From positions 186,001 to 250,000 of the forward strand of contig NZ_JAAONY010000003.1 of NCBI RefSeq assembly GCF_011602085.1: a stretch of 64,000 bases of DNA, given 5' to 3'. Each line of letters begins with the position of its first letter. Position 1 is the first letter of the stretch. Under the pieces are notes generated by a model. It searched no databases. It saw only the letters and a program-made list of their open reading frames with translations, and was not told where the DNA came from. The translations under genes were made by a program, and so were the position numbers. Source of the stretch: Pseudoteredinibacter isoporae. GTDB lineage: Bacteria > Pseudomonadota > Gammaproteobacteria > Pseudomonadales > Cellvibrionaceae. Shown in pieces: positions 1-8,640 of this stretch.

Positions 1-2
1 AA

Positions 3-386
3 TCTCCAGATTGTGACATCTGTAATGGACGAAAAACATATCGTGATTTTTCTCAAGACCATCAGGGCAGAAGCACAAGCCTTCTCGATTCGAAACACAT
101 CATCAGCTGGGAAGACGTCCAGAGCCTTGACGCAGAAAAAACAATATTGATTGATGTTCGTGACTCCGACGAACACAAAAATTTCAATATTGGGGGATTT
201 AACATCCCACTGGAAATTCTGGAGGAGACACTCCAGCCGGAAGAAAACACCTATTATCTCTTCTACTGCCAAAGTGGCCAAAGAAGCGACAAAGCGATAA
301 AGCTTTTGGAAAACAAATGGATCGACTTGAAAACCAATAACACTTATCTACTATCACTCTACGGAGGGCTAAATCAAAAGTATTAG
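3..386 (+). CDS. C-terminal part of a MoeB/ThiF-type adenylyltransferase fused to a rhodanese domain (5' end outside window)
   Basis: The frame is open from the window edge to a TAG at 386, so only the C-terminal 127 residues are seen. The first residues hold a CDIC motif, like the second zinc-binding cysteine pair near the end of E1-like MoeB/ThiF/HesA adenylyltransferases. A rhodanese-like domain follows: an LIDVRDSDEH segment, then a catalytic-loop cysteine in FYCQSGQRS. In the family such fusions adenylate and sulfurate the C-terminus of a small sulfur carrier for molybdopterin or thiamine synthesis. The end of the domain is slightly unusual (SLYGGLNQKY). The exact pathway cannot be decided without the N-terminal part. 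Confidence 0.72.
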   Translation, partial: SPDCDICNGRKTYRDFSQDHQGRSTSLLDSKHIISWEDVQSLDAEKTILIDVRDSDEHKNFNIGGFNIPLEILEETLQPEENTYYLFYCQSGQRSDKAIKLLENKWIDLKTNNTYLLSLYGGLNQKY

Positions 387-642
387 TAAAATTCCTAAGT
401 CAAAAAGTGTAAAAGTTCTGACACATAATTAAATTATTAAGTGACGCACTTCACCCTTTCTGAAAAACCATACTATTTCCGAATTCTATAAAATTTTAAT
501 GTCCATTAAAGGGATTTTCTGCTTACTCATCATTTCCCAGACAACTATTCATTTGTCATTCACTTAACGATAAACATCATGGCACCTAAATGTTTTAGGG
601 CGTGTCCAGGCGGCACGCATCAAGCAAAGGTAGCGTGCAATA

Positions 643-1584
643 ATGTCAGTCAAAAGTAGCAAACTATTTTCGTCCCTTCGTACAATACATCCCGTCGATG
701 AAAAACAAAACAAACCTAAAAACCTTGGTCTTCTGATAACACTTTTTTTCATGTTGAGCCTATGTACATTTCTTATTGCATCTTCCAGCCAGAGCCAGGC
801 ACAAGCGACTATCACGGTTGGGGGTACAGATTTTGAAAGTCTAAGCTGGCCCGCCGGATCTGGCTTTGAAAGCAGCATCAGCGGAAACTGGACTGGGAAT
901 GGCGGTGGCAGCATCACCCTGACCGCCGAATTCTTTGCACAGAGTGATAGCGGACCCGCGTCTTTTACGGACCCCATTTTCTCTGGCAACGGAATTACGC
1001 TTAACAATGTATCCGAGTTTCGCGCAAATATGGGCCAGCACAACAATAAAGAGTCTCAAGCTGCCGACCAACAAACCATTAGCAATCAATACACCCTAAA
1101 CTCCGGGAGTCTGCCAACCGAGCTGTATTTTCTTCTTGGAGGAGACGATAACAATGGCCATAAATATACCGTGCAAACCTGGTCTTCTACACAGACCGGC
1201 ACAACCTTTGAGCTGATTCAGGGAACCCCGACGATCGTCGATATTACGGGCAACAACAGCGCAACCCTGTCGTATAAAAACTACGACAGCTCAAACAATG
1301 GAAATAACAGGGCCAAGGTTCTAATTAAGGTCAGAAATCCCAACGGGATTAGTCAATTTGAATCCCTGTCAAATCGTATTGATGACAATGGAGACCCGTT
1401 TGATTTTTCACCCGGCGCAAGCAGTGCCGACTTTAGCGGATCGACCATCCTGGTGCGCGTTACCCCTTCTGCTCCACCATCAGAAAGCGGCCACAGTCAT
1501 TCCGTGCCGACAATGAATCCTCTTATACTCGCAATACTGGGCCTGAGTGTTTTAACGCTGATTCGCCGAAAGGGTTATCTTTGA
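643..1584 (+). CDS. Secreted protein with C-terminal PT-motif/membrane-helix/basic-tail sorting signal
   Basis: A 313-residue protein. An N-terminal hydrophobic segment (about residues 28-47) ends at SQAQA and looks like a signal peptide behind an unusually long charged leader. The middle (about 55-275) is rich in Gly, Ser, Thr and Asn and reads as a beta-rich extracellular domain of no family I recognise. The last 26 residues are VPTMNPL, a membrane helix, then RRKGYL. This layout resembles the IPTL-CTERM class of surface-sorting tails. The protein from 7435 has a comparable tail. The ribosome-binding site before 643 is weak, so the start is uncertain. Role and partner are unknown. Confidence 0.7.
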   Translation: MSVKSSKLFSSLRTIHPVDEKQNKPKNLGLLITLFFMLSLCTFLIASSSQSQAQATITVGGTDFESLSWPAGSGFESSISGNWTGNGGGSITLTAEFFAQSDSGPASFTDPIFSGNGITLNNVSEFRANMGQHNNKESQAADQQTISNQYTLNSGSLPTELYFLLGGDDNNGHKYTVQTWSSTQTGTTFELIQGTPTIVDITGNNSATLSYKNYDSSNNGNNRAKVLIKVRNPNGISQFESLSNRIDDNGDPFDFSPGASSADFSGSTILVRVTPSAPPSESGHSHSVPTMNPLILAILGLSVLTLIRRKGYL

Positions 1585-2172
1585 AAAAAGACCAAACCGG
1601 ATGACTCGATCATTATCTCGATAACGTCAGGATTAACCATCGATGGATTACGCAGCAGCATGAGGCGCAGGCTTTACGTTGTTGTGTGCGCATTGACAAT
1701 TGGACAAAAATCAGACGACTTGTCGCATTCCTGTGCCACGACTGCCCGAAAAGCCCAGAAATTCTTCCATCTCTCTTTCAACAAACAACACCGCCATACT
1801 GTCTACACATCAATTATTCCCAGTGAACTATTTTCGTACGAATTTAAAACGCTCTCTATTCAGGAATCTATGTCTAAAACTATTTGAAAATGAGTAAATT
1901 CACACAACGATACCCATAAAACTGGTTACAGCGCCAGCCTCATAATGCCCAATGTAGGAACCCGCCCTACTATTCACTGAGCATTGATTCACGGAACATT
2001 GGTTCATGGAATATTGATTCAAGAAGAATTGATTCAGGGACACCGATTCTAGAAAAGTCAGGTTCGCCGTGAAATTAGTAGTTTCAGCTTATAGGAACAT
2101 CTCAATTAAGACATTAGTATCAATTACATGTACAGCATCAGGTACACGGTTGTCTGATTATTAAGGTCCTTC
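1585..2172. other. Gene-free stretch of 588 bp
   Basis: Two overlapping open frames near 1660-1897 have no ribosome-binding site and no recognisable product. The only clear structure is the short tandem repeat at 1966-2055. No convincing terminator follows the upstream gene. Confidence 0.5.
1966..2055. repeat. Degenerate 15-bp tandem repeat, about six units
   Basis: Consecutive 15-mers align without gaps. The best units are GCATTGATTCACGGA (1981), ACATTGGTTCATGGA (1996), ATATTGATTCAAGAA (2011) and GAATTGATTCAGGGA (2026). A weaker unit lies on each side (1966 and 2041). The core is ATTGATTCA. The array lies between two genes about 120 bp upstream of a solute-binding protein gene. It could be a slipped-strand repeat or a set of direct binding sites; the sequence does not say which. 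Confidence 0.75.
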
Positions 2173-2946
2173 ATGAGAAAATATGTGAGCAAAAAACGTG
2201 CACCGGCCTTTCTTTTTTTAATCTCACCACTCAGTACATTGGCCTATGATAATGACCACCGAGAAACGCTCATTCTGCAAGGCGAAGCATTCCCCCCCTA
2301 TGTCATTACCAGTGAAAATGAAGTTAAAGGGCTTGCCATAGACCTGGTTAAGGAAATCGATCAACACCTGTCCCTATCAAAACCTGAAATTAGGATCGTT
2401 CCATGGAACAGAACTTTCCAGGCCTTTTCCAATGGAATGGAAGCCTCGGCCCTCTTGGTATCTGAAACGCTTATCGAGAAATTCAACTTGAAGCGTGCAG
2501 GCCCTATTGCAAGCTGCAAGTATTCTCTGTTTACAGCAGCAGGAAAAAAGAAAATTGAAACGTTGGACGAAGCCAGGAAGCTGAGAAGTATCGGAGTATC
2601 AGAAAATTCATCGACTGAACGGCACGCCAAACGCCTGGGATTGAAGAACATCAAAAGTTATTCTCATTCACCTGTAAAAATTGAAGAACTGCTGGTCCGA
2701 CGCCTGGATGCCTGGCTCGGATGTGAAGCTGCAATACAATATCGAAGCTGTCGTTCGCTGGGCAGTCAACCCAACATCAAAAAAACCATCACTATAGGCA
2801 CTGAGAACTTCTATATCGCATTTTCTCAAAACACCAGCAACCACATTGTTGAAGACTGGGAAAAGGCCATCAGCCTTGTTAAAGAGAAGAATGTCTATAA
2901 AAAACTGACAAAAAAATATTCTTACGAGTGCAATACTCGATCCTGA
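2173..2946 (+). CDS. Periplasmic solute-binding protein, family 3 type
   Basis: A 257-residue protein with an N-terminal signal peptide ending near STLAYD, followed by the usual start of family 3 solute-binding proteins: a beta strand, then GEAFPPYVITSENEVKGLAIDLVKEI. The core NRTFQAFSNG and the later segments DEARKLRSIGVSENSS and LLVRRLDAWLG fit the two-lobed amino-acid-binding fold. AAGG lies 7 bases before the ATG. No permease or ATPase gene is adjacent, so it is an orphan. Such orphans in marine gammaproteobacteria may feed a distant transporter or act as sensors. Ligand unknown. Confidence 0.75.
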   Translation: MRKYVSKKRAPAFLFLISPLSTLAYDNDHRETLILQGEAFPPYVITSENEVKGLAIDLVKEIDQHLSLSKPEIRIVPWNRTFQAFSNGMEASALLVSETLIEKFNLKRAGPIASCKYSLFTAAGKKKIETLDEARKLRSIGVSENSSTERHAKRLGLKNIKSYSHSPVKIEELLVRRLDAWLGCEAAIQYRSCRSLGSQPNIKKTITIGTENFYIAFSQNTSNHIVEDWEKAISLVKEKNVYKKLTKKYSYECNTRS

Positions 2947-3105
2947 AAATCCTCCTTAGACCTTTCTCGGCTCGCTGACACAAGAATTTCAATCAAATTT
3001 GACTAGTGAACCTCTTTCCTTTGCCAGTACTTAGTGCCGAATTTTCGTTTTAATTAACAAGTTAAATTGGTTCTTTCACACCATAGCGACCATTGACCAA
3101 GCGTG

Positions 3106-3111
3106 TATATT
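3106..3111 (+). promoter_or_regulatory. TATATT -10-like element upstream of small secreted paralog 1
   Basis: GCGTGTATATTTAGCCC precedes the gene by about 26 bases. An equivalent element lies upstream of both other paralogs (6058 and 10180), each with TGT just before or overlapping it, which suggests an extended -10 promoter. No good -35 hexamer lies at 17 bp. Confidence 0.4.
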
Positions 3112-3137
3112 TAGCCCTCCACACATAAGGAGTCACT

Positions 3138-3497
3138 ATGAAAAAAATAGCACTGTTAACGCTTTTCACTCTGATCATTTCAGGTCAGGCAATGGCAACC
3201 AGCAACAAGAAAAACCCAGGCGTTGTTTGCATCGACAATCAGCTGATCACACAACTGGAGTTCGGTTATATAACCAATATCGTAGCTGGCCCTGACAATG
3301 GCTCCGCCGTACTCGTCCACTTTGCCAATGGACAATCCCTTCCCCTGAACTGGTATTACAATGCCAATGACAGACAAGGTAAGGCCATGATCGACGCACT
3401 TACCTTGGCATTTTTCTCTCAGAGAAAGGTAACCGTGAAGGATCATTTTAAGAACGATTGTGATCAATTTGATCATGTCATCCTCACCAGCCCTTAA
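3138..3497 (+). CDS. Small secreted protein, paralog 1 of 3
   Basis: A 119-residue protein: Sec signal peptide ending at AMA (about residue 20), then a mature domain of about 99 residues with two cysteines, one near the start and one about 15 residues from the end. Segments shared with the copies at 6097 and 10215 are LEFGYITNI, GSAVLVH, PLN, NANDR, IDALTLAFFSQRKVT and a final SP. TAAGGAG precedes the ATG. I do not recognise the family. The order of strands, a helix and a final Cys-closed strand resembles small OB-fold proteins of the AB5 B-subunit type, but that is inference from pattern only. Confidence 0.85.
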   Translation: MKKIALLTLFTLIISGQAMATSNKKNPGVVCIDNQLITQLEFGYITNIVAGPDNGSAVLVHFANGQSLPLNWYYNANDRQGKAMIDALTLAFFSQRKVTVKDHFKNDCDQFDHVILTSP

Positions 3498-3898
3498 ACG
3501 AAACCCAGCTCTCTCAACATTATTTAAGTGACACAAACACAGCAAGATCTACTCTATAAACACGCTGTAGGTTTTATCGGGGGGCTATAGAGTCCTCCGC
3601 CTTAATCAGGCAATAAAACACCCAACGATTCCAACGCCACGCTGTCTACAGCAATATTCCTGAGGAACACTGCACCGTTTTTTGATTGCCAAATCAAACA
3701 CCGAAAAATAAAAACTTAACATTACGAGACACACAGAATCTTTGGAAAACGTCCAAGTTATTAGATTTGTTTACAATAATCAAAACACGCCAGCCCCCTA
3801 AAGACAAAAAATCAATCCGCTATGCTTAGTCGATATAAAGTTTGATCAACTATAGACGATAAGTTTTTGTGTGAACTTAGATGAATAGGTCAATTGTT
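3498..3898. other. Gene-free stretch of 401 bp
   Basis: AT-rich DNA without a supported open frame, a clear terminator or repeats. It must hold the promoter of the downstream PAS-MCP gene; none stands out. Confidence 0.4.
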
Positions 3899-5221
3899 AT
3901 GTTTGGTTTTAAATCCACAGAACTGAGAAAGGAAAATGAGGAATTGACAGAAAAGCTTGAGAATGTCGATGCAGTTTTAAAAGCACTTGACCTGTCAATG
4001 GCTGTCATAGAATTCGACACTCACGGAAACATCCTAACCGCCAACAGCAACTTTCTTTCAGCAAGCGGTTACAGCCTTAAAGAAATCAAAGGCCGTCACC
4101 ATAAAATATTCTGCAGAGAGGAACTTGTGTCCTCAGAAGACTACAAGGAATTTTGGGCAGCATTAAGCTCGGGCAGTAGTGTTTCAGGTCAGTTTGATCG
4201 CGTGAAGAAGGACGGAACCCTGCTTTGGCTTGAAGCTAGCTACAACCCCATCCGAGACAAATACGGCAATGTCATAAAAGTTGTAAAATTTGCTTCAGAT
4301 ATCACCGAGCGGGTTCTTCTTGAGCAAAACACTAAAGCCAAAGTCGATGCCCTGAGCAAATCCACCGCAATCATAGAGTTCGAGCCCGATGGCACCATTG
4401 TCGACTGTAACGATAATTTCCTTCATGCCGTGGGATACGCCAGAGAGCAGATTATGGGCAAACATCATCGAATTTTCTGTGAAAAGGAGTATTCAAACAG
4501 CCCGGAATATGAAGTTTTCTGGAAAAGCCTGAATTCCGGAAAGTTCGAAGCCGGACAGTTTAAGCGTATTAATGCAGCCGGCGACACCCTATGGCTGGAA
4601 GCCTCCTATAACCCGGTCTATGACATGAAAGGCGAATTGTATCGGGTGATAAAATTTGCGTCAGACATTACCAGCCAGGCCGAAACGGCTCGACAAACCG
4701 AGGAAACCGCCAGACTGGCCCGGGAAATCTCCAGTGAGACCCTGTCTATTGCCGAGCAGGGAGGTCAAGTGATCGACAATGCGGCACGCGAGATGTCAGA
4801 TATCGCCAGCTCGGTCAAGGAGTCTTCCGAGCACATTGAAAGCTTGAACGCCCAATCCACCGAAATTAACTCCATCATCAGCACCATTCAGGAAATCGCC
4901 GATCAAACCAACCTGCTCGCACTGAATGCCGCTATTGAAGCCGCCCGAGCAGGCGACCAGGGCCGAGGGTTTGCGGTGGTTGCTGATGAAGTCAGGCAAC
5001 TTGCTGCCAGAACCTCGCAATCGACCTCCGAAATCTCGTCTATGATCCACTCCATTCAGGACGACACCTCTTCTGCCTCCAGCAGCATGAAGACTACGCT
5101 GAAACACGCCCAACGCGGTGTTGAACTGGCCAATGAGACAGGAGAGGTCATATTGAAGATTCAAAAAGCGTCCAGCGAAGTAGTCAGTGCAATTGATTCT
5201 TACTCCAACGTCGTCAGCTAG
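3899..5221 (+). CDS. BdlA-like soluble chemoreceptor (PAS-PAS-MCP signalling domain)
   Basis: A protein of 440 residues from the chosen ATG; AGG lies about 9 bases upstream of it, while an ATG at 3881 has no such site. A short coiled coil is followed by two PAS domains, each ending in the same block (LWLEASYNP ... VKFASDIT). A cytoplasmic MCP domain follows, whose hairpin tip reads [21 protein letters not shown] then [13 protein letters not shown]. There is no membrane helix or HAMP domain. Length and order match BdlA of Pseudomonas aeruginosa, which promotes biofilm dispersal in response to nutrient and c-di-GMP cues. The PAS ligand is unknown; FAD or heme is possible by family. Two diguanylate cyclases lie within 16 kb. 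Confidence 0.88.
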   Translation: MFGFKSTELRKENEELTEKLENVDAVLKALDLSMAVIEFDTHGNILTANSNFLSASGYSLKEIKGRHHKIFCREELVSSEDYKEFWAALSSGSSVSGQFDRVKKDGTLLWLEASYNPIRDKYGNVIKVVKFASDITERVLLEQNTKAKVDALSKSTAIIEFEPDGTIVDCNDNFLHAVGYAREQIMGKHHRIFCEKEYSNSPEYEVFWKSLNSGKFEAGQFKRINAAGDTLWLEASYNPVYDMKGELYRVIKFASDITSQAETARQTEETARLAREISSETLSIAEQGGQVIDNAAREMSDIASSVKESSEHIESLNAQSTEINSIISTIQEIADQTNLLALNAAIEAARAGDQGRGFAVVADEVRQLAARTSQSTSEISSMIHSIQDDTSSASSSMKTTLKHAQRGVELANETGEVILKIQKASSEVVSAIDSYSNVVS

Positions 5222-5233
5222 CCATATCCCAAT

Positions 5234-5404
5234 TCACAAGTGAACCCAGATAACCGTTTTCACCTGGGTTCGCATGTCCTCTGCACGTTTACGACAGGCA
5301 GCGTTCTGCGCCTGCTCTTTGAACAGCTCTGCCCTGGCCAGCATCTCTCGACTCAGATCAAAGCCGTCATCAAAAAGGAATACAGCACTTTTAACCCGAA
5401 AGAT
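5234..5404 (-). pseudogene. Possible remnant of a coding sequence
   Basis: A stop-to-stop minus-strand frame of 57 codons reads like natural protein: a short hydrophobic strand then a long charged helix, including LSREMLARAELFKEQ and NAACRKRAEDMRTQV. There is no good start codon or ribosome site, and the frame is cut by TAG at 5405-5407. It lies directly after the PAS-MCP gene in convergent orientation. I do not recognise it. It may equally be a chance frame; the short plus-strand frame over it looks no better. Confidence 0.22.
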
Positions 5405-6096
5405 CTATTTAGTGGGAAAAGAAACTCAGACATAGTTACGGGAAAATAAAAATTAGCAAACCTAAAAGAACCAGTAGCCCGACGTTGAGGAGAAACTTTC
5501 GAAAAAACACACCATCTATGTGAAATACAAAGAGTGGTCTAACGTGAAAAGGTTGAAAACGTGAGCCACTGACAAGCAGCGACTCTGCCTATTTGATAGA
5601 CAATAAGAAAAATGAGCCAGACCGTCCTTGCCACATGGGCAGCAGCAACAATGCACCTCAAGCCAAACCTCTCATGCATACAGCACTGAAACTACCAGTC
5701 CAAGCCCAGGACACCCCTGCCCTTGTACTTTTAGAGAAAAGTCTAGGTCAAAATAACTAATTTGCCATAGCAAAAGTAGACTAACCACATACAGGACTGA
5801 TTTTTTGCAATTCGCGACGAACTAACGATGTCACATCAATTATTTGTGGCCCCCAGAGTTATCCCAAGAGTCCCGACAAGCAAAATTTTATAGAGAGATA
5901 GAGATCGTTTTGATTGAGATCATACAAACAAATGTATCTATGACAAAAGTTTTAGAAAATCCCCGCCTTACCATTGGGAATGGGTGAAACCTTATAATGA
6001 TTCATGATATTTAAAATTGATGCTTTTTGAGAATAGTCATTATTTTTCCCTAGTGTTTATATTGGCACCGCTTAAACATTATGACGAGGAGAAACA
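5405..6096. other. Gene-free stretch of about 690 bp
   Basis: No supported gene. The only recognised element is the TATATT motif at 6058 that serves paralog 2. Confidence 0.45.
6058..6063 (+). promoter_or_regulatory. TATATT -10-like element upstream of small secreted paralog 2
   Basis: AGTGTTTATATTGGCACC lies 33 bases before the ATG, matching the elements at 3106 and 10180 in sequence and rough distance. Confidence 0.4.
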
Positions 6097-6453
6097 ATGA
6101 AGACTAAAGCAATTTTACTAGTCCTTGCGACATTACTTGCAGGTCAATCATTCGCAACTGGCAAAAGAAACCCCGGTATGATTTGCGCTGAAAACCAATT
6201 TATAGAACAGCTGGAGTTCGGTTATATCACCAACATTCAGGGTGGACCAGATCATGGCTCAGCGGTACTGGTGCACCTTTCGAATGGCATTTCTGTGCCT
6301 TTGAACTATCGATTTAATGCAAACGACAGACAAGGCAAAGCGATCATTGACGCTCTGACTTTGGCATTTTTCTCCCAGCGAAAGGTCACCCTGATCGACC
6401 ACTACAGCAATAACTGCGATGATTTTGACCAGCTGATCCTGCCAAGCCCCTGA
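6097..6453 (+). CDS. Small secreted protein, paralog 2 of 3
   Basis: A 118-residue protein with a signal peptide ending at SFA (about residue 20) and a mature domain with one cysteine near each end. It shares GYITNI, GPDHGSAVLVHLS, NANDRQGKAIIDALTLAFF and SQRKVTL with the other two copies. CGAGGAG lies 7 bases before the ATG. A hairpin follows at 6480-6502. It is monocistronic, like the other two. Function unknown; export and a conserved disulfide are inferred. Confidence 0.85.
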   Translation: MKTKAILLVLATLLAGQSFATGKRNPGMICAENQFIEQLEFGYITNIQGGPDHGSAVLVHLSNGISVPLNYRFNANDRQGKAIIDALTLAFFSQRKVTLIDHYSNNCDDFDQLILPSP

Positions 6454-6479
6454 TTGGCTTGGAACGACTTGCCCTAAAA

Positions 6480-6502
6480 CGAGAAGGACATCCTCCTTCT
6501 CG
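6480..6502 (+). terminator. Hairpin after paralog 2
   Basis: CGAGAAGGA pairs perfectly with TCCTTCTCG around a 5-base loop, 27 bases after the stop. No U-tract follows, so intrinsic termination is possible rather than certain. Confidence 0.5.
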
Positions 6503-6759
6503 CCCTGTTGATCAGTAGACCTTCAAGATTAAAAGAACGTAACTCCCCCTAGCCTTATCCCCGAAACAACCATCACATCTTACATAAGAATCAAACACAC
6601 AAACCACGCTCAGAACCACATCGCTAAAACTATGGATTTATAGCTACAGTTGATGCTGTTAAAATAGGATATGGTTGAGTCCATCTGAAAGCGAACAAAT
6701 ATTAAAAGGCAAAATTGCATCACGAGACAGAAACCATACACGGCGCGCGAGGTAAAAAT

Positions 6760-6969
6760 ATGGATACGAGAATTGCAAAACTTGAGGCCAGCTGCGAATT
6801 TGCCCAACGAGACATAGACGACATAAAATCTGGAACAGAAGCTCTGAGAAGCGAAATCAGGCAAGTATCAAAAGCCCAAAAGAAGGATTTTAGAATCTTA
6901 CTTGCAGCACTCACCATAACGACTCTCATATTGTTTGGCATGATAACAAGGGGATTTGGCTGGATGTAG
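6760..6969 (+). CDS. 69-residue tail-anchored coiled-coil protein
   Basis: The ATG at 6760 is preceded by GAGGT at good spacing. The frame stays open upstream to a TTG at 6715, but that start has no ribosome site. The product has an amphipathic heptad-like region (MDTRIAKLEASCEFAQRD to about residue 44), then KKDFR and one membrane helix near the C-terminus. The layout is that of XhlA-like phage and small membrane-anchored proteins, but no specific family is recognised. It stands alone between two exported-protein genes. Confidence 0.6.
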   Translation: MDTRIAKLEASCEFAQRDIDDIKSGTEALRSEIRQVSKAQKKDFRILLAALTITTLILFGMITRGFGWM

Positions 6970-7434
6970 CCAAGATATCAACCCACTCCCTACAATATTC
7001 ACACCACCCAAAGATTTGCTTTTCTTCCCCCTTATTCTCTTACCCTTTCTAAGATCATCAAGCCACCACCGAAAACACAACTCTTCAGGACCAAATTTCG
7101 AGCCAGCTTTACCCTGAAGACAAAAGACTACATTTCCCGTTTCGTTCGCCAGGTCAGGAATAAATAAAACCTCAAAAATAAGGAATAAAACTAGACGCAA
7201 TCAATTTCTACAGCTAAAAATATTATATGAAAATAAAAACAAATCTTAAAATGAAAAATGTCTTTCTTTGTCTAAACCCTGGAAAATTATTCTTATCACT
7301 TGTGCGAAACACTCAATCCCCGTTAGTCGGCAATTTAGCAGCGGCGATCAGTTTAGAACTTTGCGGTGATGGTTGCTCATTTTCTATTTAAATAGACTGC
7401 TCGTTTTCGTTCACAAACAATTGAGATAGACCTT
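6970..7434. other. Gene-free stretch of 465 bp
   Basis: A minus-strand frame (6898-7200) starts with TTG directly after a stop codon, has no ribosome site and overlaps the 69-residue gene, so it is not called. The rest is very AT-rich and probably includes the promoter of the LRR protein gene. Confidence 0.4.
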
Positions 7435-8118
7435 ATGCCTCTGATTGCCAGCCTGTTCAGGTTTTCATTTGTAATACTCGCTTTGATTGGAAAGGCGCAT
7501 GCACAAACATTCAACTTTGGACCGGCGGATACCGTGACGGGCTGCACAGGGTGCAGTTCAACAATCACAATCCCTCAAGACAATGCAGGTACAACCGTGA
7601 CCAGCGTTGGGCCCTCTGCGTTTTTCAACAACTCCCTAACATCGGTTACCTTCCCAAGCAGTATTACTACTATTCAAAACAGCGCTTTCGCGGCCAATGC
7701 GTTTGCTACGATCACTCTACCAGACGGACTTACCACCATCGAAGATCTCGCTTTTAATTCCAACTCATTGACGACTGTCACCATTCCTGCCAGCGTCACC
7801 AATATAGGCGATTCTGCGTTTGAAGATAACGATATAACAACCGTACTGTTTGAAGGTGACAGACCTGCCTTTGGAGGGAATCGGGTGTTTGCCAGCAACG
7901 CTCCGGTAAATACGATCAATTATTGTGCAGGCGCATCCGGTTGGCCCGGGGCCGACATTGAAGGCATAACACCCACCGTAGTCACTTGCCCAAGTGCCAC
8001 TGCGGCATCTCCCAATGCTGTTCCAACGTCGACACCTTTCACCATCGCCGCACTTGCTGGTTTGTTTCTCACATTTGCGTCAAGGGCAAGGAACGAAAAA
8101 TCGAACCGTACATACTGA
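7435..8118 (+). CDS. Secreted leucine-rich repeat (BspA/LRR_5 type) protein with C-terminal anchor-like tail
   Basis: A 227-residue protein. The signal peptide ends near AHA (residue 23). About residues 50-145 hold four BspA-type repeats of about 23 residues, of the form SAFxxNxLTSVTFPSSITTI, as in surface LRR_5 proteins. A Cys-containing cap follows (NTINYCAGASGW ... VVTC). The end reads VPTSTPF, then a membrane helix, then a basic tail (SRARNEKSNR). This is the same tripartite layout as the protein from 643 and resembles IPTL-CTERM signals. Expected at the cell surface, perhaps for adhesion. An 8-bp hairpin follows the gene. Confidence 0.8.
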   Translation: MPLIASLFRFSFVILALIGKAHAQTFNFGPADTVTGCTGCSSTITIPQDNAGTTVTSVGPSAFFNNSLTSVTFPSSITTIQNSAFAANAFATITLPDGLTTIEDLAFNSNSLTTVTIPASVTNIGDSAFEDNDITTVLFEGDRPAFGGNRVFASNAPVNTINYCAGASGWPGADIEGITPTVVTCPSATAASPNAVPTSTPFTIAALAGLFLTFASRARNEKSNRTY

Positions 8119-8124
8119 TTTACC

Positions 8125-8144
8125 TGGGCGATTTTTATCGCCCA
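8125..8144 (+). terminator. Hairpin after the LRR protein gene
   Basis: TGGGCGAT and ATCGCCCA form a perfect 8-bp stem with a TTTT loop, 7 bases after the stop codon. No clear U-tract follows. Confidence 0.55.
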
Positions 8145-8640
8145 ACCGTTCATTCACGGCAAGTTTCCAGGCCTTTAAACAAGCCGATTACTTTAAAAAA
8201 ATAAGCCCCAAAAACCGTGCTTCATTAGCAGCCTTTGCGGGCTTTGATTCAACTTCGAACGCTCAACAAGCCTCCTGCTTTTCGCTCAAAAAATCGTCAG
8301 CAGAATAAGTCACCACGCATACCCGCAAGCTTCACCTCCATAGCAAAACTCAGATACTCTTTGAAGCGCCCTCCATGCCCTTTTCACGCACGCTCCAAAA
8401 TCCCAAGTTCATAGGGTTACCGATGAAGTCCAATATGAGGATACGATTAAACCTGACAAGGCGTACTGACTGGTATACAAACCCGAAACCTGTCGCCTAA
8501 ACCTCCACAACGGAAAACCTTCACGCCACCTGAGTAAAGTTAACCGTGATTTTTCAAGGATTCTTGATCCAATCTATGAAGCATGCACCTGGATTTGCTA
8601 CGCTTACTGCCCTCGCCTATCTACGTATTAAGGACGACCA
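8145..8640. other. Gene-free stretch of about 500 bp
   Basis: Frames overlapping the end of the LRR gene continue to 8308 but have no independent start signals. Nothing else was recognised apart from the AAGGA ribosome site at the end, which belongs to the next gene. Confidence 0.4.

Noticed and set aside
1660-1897. Two overlapping short plus-strand frames
   Set aside because: No start signals and cysteine/serine-rich chance-like translations.
6898-7200. Minus-strand 100-codon frame with a hydrophobic start
   Set aside because: Starts with TTG directly after a stop codon, has no ribosome site, and overlaps the better supported 69-residue gene.
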